A DNA stretch of 64,000 nt from Microbacterium sp. AK031 (GTDB lineage Bacteria > Actinomycetota > Actinomycetes > Actinomycetales > Microbacteriaceae). The translations under genes and the position numbers were made by a program. Shown one piece after another: positions 58,014 through 64,000 of this stretch (positions within the stretch are counted from its first letter, which is position 1; each line of letters begins with the position of its first letter). The notes under the pieces were generated by a model. It ran no database searches and was not told the origin of the DNA. It saw only the letters and a list, made by a program, of their open reading frames with translations. The stretch covers positions 1 through 64,000 of the forward strand of contig NZ_JANUCA010000010.1 in assembly GCF_024807145.1 (NCBI RefSeq), given 5' to 3'.

Positions 58014-58029
58014 ATCGAATCGATTCGAT
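58014..58029. promoter_or_regulatory. Operator palindrome between MFS and LacI genes
   Basis: The perfect 16-bp palindrome ATCGAATCGATTCGAT with its central CG lies 12 bases from the MFS start and 31 from lacI. It fits a LacI-family operator. Confidence 0.7.
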
Positions 58030-58060
58030 CTTCGGAATCGGTCGGGGCTATCCTCGGAGG

Positions 58061-59137
58061 ATGACACCGTCTGCTGCCTCGTCCTCCACGCCGCGTCGTG
58101 CGACGCTCGCGGACGTCGCCAGCGCGGCGGGCGTGTCCACATCCACAGCATCCGTCGTCTTCAGCGGCGCCACGAAGGTCTCAGACTCGACGCGCGAGCG
58201 TGTGCTCGCCGCGGCGGCCGATCTCGGATACGCGGGACCCGATCCGCGTGCGGCGTCGCTGCGGCGCGGCCGAAGCGGGATAGTCGCCGTCGTGCTCGAG
58301 GGTCAGCTGCGCACCGCGTTCCTCGACCCTGTGACGATTCCGATGATGGACGGGCTCACCGACGGTCTCGCCTCACTCGGCGCGGGAGTGCTGCTGCTGC
58401 GCGACGAGCCGGGGGAGGGCGAGGTATCGGCGTTGACGACGGCACCTGTCGATGCCGTCGTGCTGATCGGATGCTCTGGACGAGCCCGAGCGTCGCTGGA
58501 GATCGCGCGCGTCAGAGGACTCCCGGTCGTCGTGATCGAAGGCGACGCGGGGGAGGGGATCCCGCAGATCACACTCGATAACCGCGAGGCGGCCGCCGAA
58601 GTCGCCAGGCACGTCAGGGATCTCGGGCATGAGCGCGTCGCCGCCGTGACGCTGCCGCTCGACAGCGATCGCGTCCGCGGTCGCATCACCGAAGAGCGGC
58701 TGGAGCGCGCGACGATCGACGTCACACTGGAGCGGCTGGCCGGCCTTCGGGATGTCTACCCCGAAGTGATCGCGGTCTCGGCCGGCAGCAGTTCGATCGA
58801 CGACGGCGTGATCGCCGGGCGCGCGCTGCTCAGCGATCCTGCCACTCGTCCGACGGCGATCCTCGCGCAGAGCGACCTTCTCGCCGCCGGTGTGATCCGC
58901 GCGGCCGAAGACCTCGGCCTGCGGGTGCCGGATGACCTCAGCGTCGCCGGTTTCGACGGGATCAGAGTCGACGGCATCGGACCTCACATGCTCACGACGA
59001 TGGTGCAACCTGCTTTCGAGAAGGGCAGAGCGGCGGGGGAGCAGGTCGCGCGGATGCTGCGCGGCGAGCTCGCATCGTCGTTGCACTTCACCTGCCGCTT
59101 CCGTGCGGGGACGACGACGGCAGCGCCGCTCGGCTGA
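58061..59137 (+). CDS. LacI-family transcriptional regulator
   Basis: 358 residues. The HTH is ATLADVASAAGVSTSTASVVFSG at about residues 14-36, with the hinge helix near LRRGRSG. The ligand domain resembles ribose-binding proteins. A TATCCT box lies 6 bases before the ATG and no spaced Shine-Dalgarno exists, so the message may be leaderless. It likely controls the divergent MFS gene and itself. Confidence 0.92.
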   Translation: MTPSAASSSTPRRATLADVASAAGVSTSTASVVFSGATKVSDSTRERVLAAAADLGYAGPDPRAASLRRGRSGIVAVVLEGQLRTAFLDPVTIPMMDGLTDGLASLGAGVLLLRDEPGEGEVSALTTAPVDAVVLIGCSGRARASLEIARVRGLPVVVIEGDAGEGIPQITLDNREAAAEVARHVRDLGHERVAAVTLPLDSDRVRGRITEERLERATIDVTLERLAGLRDVYPEVIAVSAGSSSIDDGVIAGRALLSDPATRPTAILAQSDLLAAGVIRAAEDLGLRVPDDLSVAGFDGIRVDGIGPHMLTTMVQPAFEKGRAAGEQVARMLRGELASSLHFTCRFRAGTTTAAPLG

Positions 59138-59158
59138 GCTCTTCCAGGGTGGGCCCGT

Positions 59159-60670
59159 TCAGGAGCGCGCGGGTCCGAGGGGCAGTGCGACGGGCGAGAA
59201 GTCGTAGATCGTGTACTGACCGCACGTGATCACCTCAGAAGGCATGGCATCGGTACCCAGTGCCCACGGCGTGCTCTGCGAATCTTCGATGAGGAAGGTG
59301 ACCTCGGCCACGTCGAAGTCCGCGCGATTGACGAGCCACGCGTAGGCATTCAGCTGGTGGTCGACTTGAACGAGCTGCGAAGGATCGTCCAGGTGCAGCT
59401 TCGGCAGGCGCACGGTCCAGAACTGCCCGGCTCCGGGCTGACCCGACGCTGTCACCCAATCGTTCACGCACGTGAGGTCCGCATTCGGATGCTGCGCCGC
59501 AGCAGCCGCGCGGGGAACACTGAGGCCGGCGCCGACGACGAGCAGCACACCGATGCCTGCGGTCATCCCGGTCAGTGCGCGGCGCGGTATCCGCAGAGCC
59601 TGAGGCGACGCGACCAGCCCGAGAATCGGAGCGAACACCACAGGCTCGAGGTATCGAGCGGCGTGTGTGCCGAGTGCGATCGCGCCGATCGTCACGAGCA
59701 GCGGCAGCAGCCACGCGGTCGTCGCGACGAAGCGAGCTCCCGGCGACTGTGCGCGGAGGGACTGGCGAATCGCGAGCAGAAGCAGCGCCACCAGCAGCAC
59801 TGCGCCGATCACGCCGAGCGGAGTCGACAGCCGCTCGGCCACGAGGTCGCCGTAGTACCGGACCGACTGCGGCCAGAGTGTCGGCTGCGCATACGCGGAG
59901 CCGTCGTTCGCGATCCATTCCGAAAGCGGAATGCGCGCGATGAATCCGATCGCCGTGCCGCCGATGAGCCAGGCGAGCAGCGGCAGCGCGTGAGCGCGCG
60001 AGCGCTGATACACGGCGGCGACGCCCAGCAGCAGACTCAGCGGCACCGTCGCCCATGCCGCGTAGAGCGGGTTGGAGAGCGTGGATACGGCGGCGGCGAC
60101 GCCGAGCAGCACAGGCAGCAGCCGCGGTGCTCGAGCGGCGTTGTCGAACACTCGTCGCACGACGCCGATGCTAAGCACGACGGCGATCACCGTCGCCGAA
60201 TAGTACGTCGTGGTCACAAGCAGCGACGCCAGCTCGAACGAGTCACGGGAGGCGGAGGTCTCGGTCACTGCGAGAATGCAGAACCCGCTGAGCGCGAGAA
60301 GCGACCACGCGACCGGGGCCGCTCCGGCGCGCCGACGGCCTGCGACCAGGCGCACCGCTCCGAACAGCGCCATCAGGTTGAGGACGGCGTTGATCACGAG
60401 GACGGCATTCACGTCGAGAGCGAACGCCTGCCCCAGCATCCAGAGCAATCCGAACACCACGATCTCGGGTAGGAACAGAACGCTCGACATGATCCAGCCG
60501 AAAGATTCCCCATCCGCCATCGAACGCACCAGGAGCGCGACGACCAGTGAGTCACTGTCACGGAAGATCAGATCCGCCCGTGCGGTCGCGGCGATCTGGG
60601 CCACGGTGACGACGGCGATCAACGCGGCGAACAGCCAGCCGCACAGCTCTCGGATCCACGTCTGTCGCAT
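59159..60670 (-). CDS. Polytopic membrane protein, possibly glycosyltransferase-like
   Basis: 503 residues with about 11-12 membrane helices and a C-terminal soluble domain (about 400-503) containing two cysteines (DLTCVNDW and VITCGQY). The RDSDSLVV early loop resembles the catalytic acid region of GT-C transferases, but the match is weak. It lies between the LacI gene and the Mrp operon, divergent from the latter. No family was firmly recognised. Confidence 0.65.
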   Translation of the reverse strand: MRQTWIRELCGWLFAALIAVVTVAQIAATARADLIFRDSDSLVVALLVRSMADGESFGWIMSSVLFLPEIVVFGLLWMLGQAFALDVNAVLVINAVLNLMALFGAVRLVAGRRRAGAAPVAWSLLALSGFCILAVTETSASRDSFELASLLVTTTYYSATVIAVVLSIGVVRRVFDNAARAPRLLPVLLGVAAAVSTLSNPLYAAWATVPLSLLLGVAAVYQRSRAHALPLLAWLIGGTAIGFIARIPLSEWIANDGSAYAQPTLWPQSVRYYGDLVAERLSTPLGVIGAVLLVALLLLAIRQSLRAQSPGARFVATTAWLLPLLVTIGAIALGTHAARYLEPVVFAPILGLVASPQALRIPRRALTGMTAGIGVLLVVGAGLSVPRAAAAAQHPNADLTCVNDWVTASGQPGAGQFWTVRLPKLHLDDPSQLVQVDHQLNAYAWLVNRADFDVAEVTFLIEDSQSTPWALGTDAMPSEVITCGQYTIYDFSPVALPLGPARS

Positions 60671-60799
60671 GTCCACCACTCTCGCACGCCTGATTCTGTG
60701 CGGAACGCGGAGTGGTGGGGGTTCATCGACCGGTAAACTTGCAGAAAATGCCCGCCCGCCTGTGCCGCAAGGCCTCGACGAGCCATTGAGGAGCCGCTT

Positions 60800-63745
60800 A
60801 TGCTGTTGCTCCTCGCCGTGTTCCTTCTCGGGGCTCTTCTTCTCCCTGCGTTGGTACGTTGGCTCGGGGCACGGGCGTTCGCGATCGGGGCTCTCATTCC
60901 CGCCGCGGCATTCGTTCACGCGCTCGTCCTGACGCCACAGGTGCTCGCCGGCGATCCGACGCCGTTCGAAACCGTGGAGTGGATTCCGCAGCTCGGTCTG
61001 AGCCTCTCGATGCGCATGGACGTGCTGGGCTGGGTGATGACTCTCATCGTCACCGGGGTCGGCGCTCTGGTGCTGCTCTACTGCCGTTGGTACTTCCACG
61101 ATGAGGCCGCGGATCTCAGACAGTTCGCCGGTGTTCTGCTGGGCTTCGCCGGAGCCATGTACGGACTCGTCCTCACTGACGACCTGGTCATGCTCGTGAT
61201 GTTCTGGGAAGTCACCAGCATCCTGTCCTACCTGCTCATCGGCCACTATCGGCGCCGTGCCGCCAGCCGCCGTGCCGCACTCCAGGCGCTGCTGGTCACG
61301 ACCATGGGCGGACTCGTTATGTTCGTCGGTGTTGTGCTGCTCGTGGTCGAGGCCGGAACCTCGAGCATCGCCGAGATGCTCGAGCTCGCTCCGACCGGAC
61401 CGCTCGTGAATGCCGCGGTGGTGATGCTCCTGATCGGGGCGCTCAGCAAGTCGGCGATCTTCCCCTTCCACTTCTGGCTCCCCGGCGCGATGGCGGCACC
61501 GACACCGGTCAGCGCATACCTCCACGCCGCCGCCATGGTGAAGGCGGGGATCTACCTCATCGCCCGGTTCGCGCCGATCTTCGCACTGGCTGAGCCGTGG
61601 CGTCCGATCGTGATCTCCTTCGGGGTCTTCACGATGCTGCTCGGCGGCATCCAGGCGCTGCGTGAGACCGACCTGAAGCGCATCCTGGCATTCGGCACGG
61701 TCAGTCAACTCGGCTTCTTCACGGTCCTGGTCGGCTACGGCACGCAGGCGACTGCACTCGCGGGTCTCGCACTGGTGCTCGGGCATGCACTGTTCAAATC
61801 GGCCCTGTTCCTCGTCGTCGGCGTCATCGACCGCCAGCTCTCCACCCGCGACATCGATGAGCTCTCCGGCGTGGGCAGACAGGCGCCGGTCATGGCCGCC
61901 GCCTCATTCATCTCAATCGCGTCGATGGCGGGCATCGCGCCGACCGTCGGTTTCGTCGCGAAGGAATCCGCTCTCACCGGCCTCCTCGACGACGCGCTCG
62001 GCGGATCGACGTGGGGGCTCGTCGCTCTGATCGGCGTCATCCTCGGATCCATGCTGACTGCGGCATACGGTGTTCGTTTCCTGTGGGGTGCCTTCTGGAA
62101 GAAGCGTGACGAACGCGACGAAAGGATGCCGGACACCGCCTGGCCCGATCCTCCGGTGGGCTTCCTCTCCGCACCGATCATCCTGGCCGGTGCGACGATC
62201 GCCCTGGGCATCGGAGCGCCGGCGGTCGACATCGCGCTGCACGGATACGCCATCACCGCGGTGCCCGGTCTGGATGCCCATGGCCTGGCGGTCGAGGGAC
62301 CCGGACATCTGGCGCTCTGGCACGGCTTCGAGCCGGCGCTGGGGATCTCCGTGCTGTCCGTGGTTCTGGGAATCGGCCTGTTCCTGCTCAGCAGACGCAC
62401 GGGCTGGGACCGCAGGGCGCGAATGCTGAAGTTCACGGCGGCCGACGTGTACTACCTGGTGATGCGCGGTATCGACCGGCTCTCGGTGATCACCACGACG
62501 TTCACGCAGCGAGGCTCGCTGCCGGTCTACGTCGGCACCATCTTCGTCGTGTTCGTCGCCGCGGAGACCACCGCGCTTCTCGCGAGTGACATCGATCGGC
62601 TGAATCTCTCCGCCTGGCACACGCCGACCCAGATCGCCGTGGCACCGATCATGGCCATCGCCGCCGTCGTCGCCGTGCAGGCGCGCAAACGCTACACCGG
62701 TGTCGTGCTGGTCTCGATGACGGGTCTCGGCATGGTCGCGCTGTTCGCGACGAGTGGTGCCCCTGACCTCGCTCTCACCCAGATCCTGATCGAGACGGTC
62801 ACGATGGTCACCTTCGCCCTGGTCCTGAGACGCCTGCCGTCGCGGATGGGCGAGCACAACGCCTCGGTCTCCCGCATCCCGCGTGCGGTCCTGGCGATCG
62901 CCGTCGGGGTGACGATGGCCTTCATCGCCGTGGTCGCGACTCAGGCACGCATCGCCGATCCGATCTCGGTCAACTTCCCCGAGCTCGCCTACGAGATCGG
63001 ACACGGCAAGAACGTCGTCAACGTCGCACTCGTCGACCTCCGAGGCTGGGACACGATGGGCGAGCTCTCCGTGCTCGTGCTCGCCGCCACCGGCGTGGCA
63101 TCCCTCGTGTTCGTCACCCATCGCGCCGACATGCTGTCCCAGCGGCCGTCGCTGCCCAAGCGGATACGACGCAAGGCACGGATCGCGCCGCTCGTCGAGA
63201 CGACGGACGGCATCCGCTTCCAGACCACCGAGAACCGCAGCAGCCCACGCGCATGGCTCGTCGGCGGTCAGCAGATGAAGCCGGAGAACCGATCGATCCT
63301 GCTCGAGGTGATCGTCCGCATCCTGTTCCACACGATCATCGTGGTCTCCATCTATCTGCTCTTCGCCGGTCACAACGGACCGGGTGGCGGCTTCGCCGGC
63401 GGACTCGTCGCCGGAATGGCGCTCGTCATGCGCTACATCGCCGGCGGACGCTGGGAGCTCGGCGCCGCCGCTCCGGCAGATGCCGGACGCCTGCTGGGCG
63501 CCGGGCTCATCCTCGCCGTCGGCACCGCAGTGTTCCCGCTGTTCTTCGGCCTAGCGCCGCTGACCAGCTCGTTCTGGGAGTGGGAGATCCCCGGCCTCGG
63601 TCACATGGAGTTCGTCACCTCGACGGTCTTCGACATCGGCGTGTACCTCGTCGTCATCGGGCTCGTCCTCGATGTGCTGCGCAGCCTCGGCGCCGAGGTC
63701 GACAGGCAGGCGCAGCAGATGCGGTCGCGGGGGGTGAGAATCTGA
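60800..63745 (+). CDS. mnhA: Na+/H+ antiporter subunit A (MrpA/MnhA, with fused MrpB-like part)
   Basis: 981-residue subunit with more than 20 membrane helices. The NuoL-like proton channel covers the first 500 residues (FWEVTSILSYLLIGHYRRRAASRRAALQALL, AMAAPTPVSAYLHAAAMVKAGIYL). The last part, with GHNGPGGGFAGGLVAGMALV, matches MnhB, so A and B are fused as in other actinobacteria. It drives Na+ export and pH and salt tolerance. ATG with GAGGAG upstream. Confidence 0.95.
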   Translation: MLLLLAVFLLGALLLPALVRWLGARAFAIGALIPAAAFVHALVLTPQVLAGDPTPFETVEWIPQLGLSLSMRMDVLGWVMTLIVTGVGALVLLYCRWYFHDEAADLRQFAGVLLGFAGAMYGLVLTDDLVMLVMFWEVTSILSYLLIGHYRRRAASRRAALQALLVTTMGGLVMFVGVVLLVVEAGTSSIAEMLELAPTGPLVNAAVVMLLIGALSKSAIFPFHFWLPGAMAAPTPVSAYLHAAAMVKAGIYLIARFAPIFALAEPWRPIVISFGVFTMLLGGIQALRETDLKRILAFGTVSQLGFFTVLVGYGTQATALAGLALVLGHALFKSALFLVVGVIDRQLSTRDIDELSGVGRQAPVMAAASFISIASMAGIAPTVGFVAKESALTGLLDDALGGSTWGLVALIGVILGSMLTAAYGVRFLWGAFWKKRDERDERMPDTAWPDPPVGFLSAPIILAGATIALGIGAPAVDIALHGYAITAVPGLDAHGLAVEGPGHLALWHGFEPALGISVLSVVLGIGLFLLSRRTGWDRRARMLKFTAADVYYLVMRGIDRLSVITTTFTQRGSLPVYVGTIFVVFVAAETTALLASDIDRLNLSAWHTPTQIAVAPIMAIAAVVAVQARKRYTGVVLVSMTGLGMVALFATSGAPDLALTQILIETVTMVTFALVLRRLPSRMGEHNASVSRIPRAVLAIAVGVTMAFIAVVATQARIADPISVNFPELAYEIGHGKNVVNVALVDLRGWDTMGELSVLVLAATGVASLVFVTHRADMLSQRPSLPKRIRRKARIAPLVETTDGIRFQTTENRSSPRAWLVGGQQMKPENRSILLEVIVRILFHTIIVVSIYLLFAGHNGPGGGFAGGLVAGMALVMRYIAGGRWELGAAAPADAGRLLGAGLILAVGTAVFPLFFGLAPLTSSFWEWEIPGLGHMEFVTSTVFDIGVYLVVIGLVLDVLRSLGAEVDRQAQQMRSRGVRI

Positions 63746-64000
63746 TGGATGTTTCGCTGACCCTCATCATCGTGATGGCGATACTCTTCGCCTGCGGCGT
63801 GTACGCCATGCTCGAGCGCAGCCTCACACGTGTGCTCATCGGATTCCTGCTGCTGGGCAACGCGACGAACCTGCTGCTCCTGATCGTCATGGGCGTGCCG
63901 GCCGGCGCGCCGTTCTTCGGAGCAGCGGGCGACGTGAGCGATCCTCTTCCGCAGGCGCTCACCCTGACGGCGATCGTCATCACGTTCGCCGTCTCCGCCT
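63745..64000 (+). CDS. mnhC: Na+/H+ antiporter subunit C (MrpC/MnhC), partial
   Basis: The first 85 codons before the window edge. NuoK-like: MDVSLTLIIVMAILFACGVYAMLERSLTRVLIGFLLLGNATNLLLL, with the conserved Glu in the first helix pair. The start overlaps the mnhA stop as TGATG. It ends at the window boundary. Confidence 0.92.
   Translation, partial: MDVSLTLIIVMAILFACGVYAMLERSLTRVLIGFLLLGNATNLLLLIVMGVPAGAPFFGAAGDVSDPLPQALTLTAIVITFAVSA

Noticed and set aside
60671-61786. N-terminal extension of the 59159-60670 membrane protein
   Set aside because: Lies antisense to mnhA; membrane-protein sequence begins at MRQTWIRELCGW (60670).

Overview
The window is the replication-origin region of a high-GC actinobacterial chromosome. 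Gene content, order and codon use fit the Microbacteriaceae, most likely Microbacterium. Supporting signs are the rsmG-jag-yidC-yidD-rnpA-rpmH / dnaA-dnaN-recF-dciA-gyrB-gyrA order around oriC, the mycobacterial-type fhaA-fhaB-pstP-rodA-pbpA-pknA-pknB cell-wall kinase cluster, crgA, a class E sortase, NucS mismatch repair and ectABCD. This is a gene-content assignment; no database search was possible.
Layout: 1-3400 is the leftward replication/secretion arm with two perfect parS sites. 3400-5530 holds dnaA and two DnaA-box-bearing intergenic regions, of which 5108-5528 is the best oriC candidate. 5529-13633 is dnaN-recF-dciA-gyrB-gyrA-DUF3566. 13700-21950 is an accessory stretch with a frameshifted SDR gene, a TetR regulator, a two-component system with a DUF4097-like partner, tRNA-Ile and tRNA-Ala, and a LysR regulator beside two aldo-keto reductases. 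22045-23283 is DAHP synthase behind an aromatic leader-peptide attenuator. 23414-26820 is ectABCD for ectoine and hydroxyectoine. 26946-35762 carries a class V aminotransferase, an iron-type ABC importer, peptidase, amidohydrolase and small enzymes. 35919-48492 is the conserved cell-division and envelope block (ppiA, rhomboid, crgA, sortase, glutamine amidotransferase, kinase cluster). 48690-60670 holds tRNA-Leu, a second two-component system, stress genes, cspA, nucS and an MFS/LacI pair. 60800-64000 begins an Mrp-type Na+/H+ antiporter operon, cut by the window edge.
How it fits together: the core is replication initiation and chromosome handling (DnaA, DnaN, RecF, DciA, gyrase, parS) linked to envelope growth (YidC, CrgA, PknA/PknB, PstP, FhaA/FhaB, RodA, PbpA). 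Accessory loci concern osmotic and salt stress (ectoine, Mrp antiporter, CsbD), iron uptake and redox chemistry.
Most of the window is ordinary. The best leads are the W-Y-Y-F leader/attenuator of DAHP synthase, the hairpin-rich region upstream of cspA, a DnaA-box cluster beside crgA, the absence of parAB next to parS-flanked rsmG, and a set of apparent single-base deletions (ectA 5' end, SDR gene twice) that are either real mutations or consensus errors.
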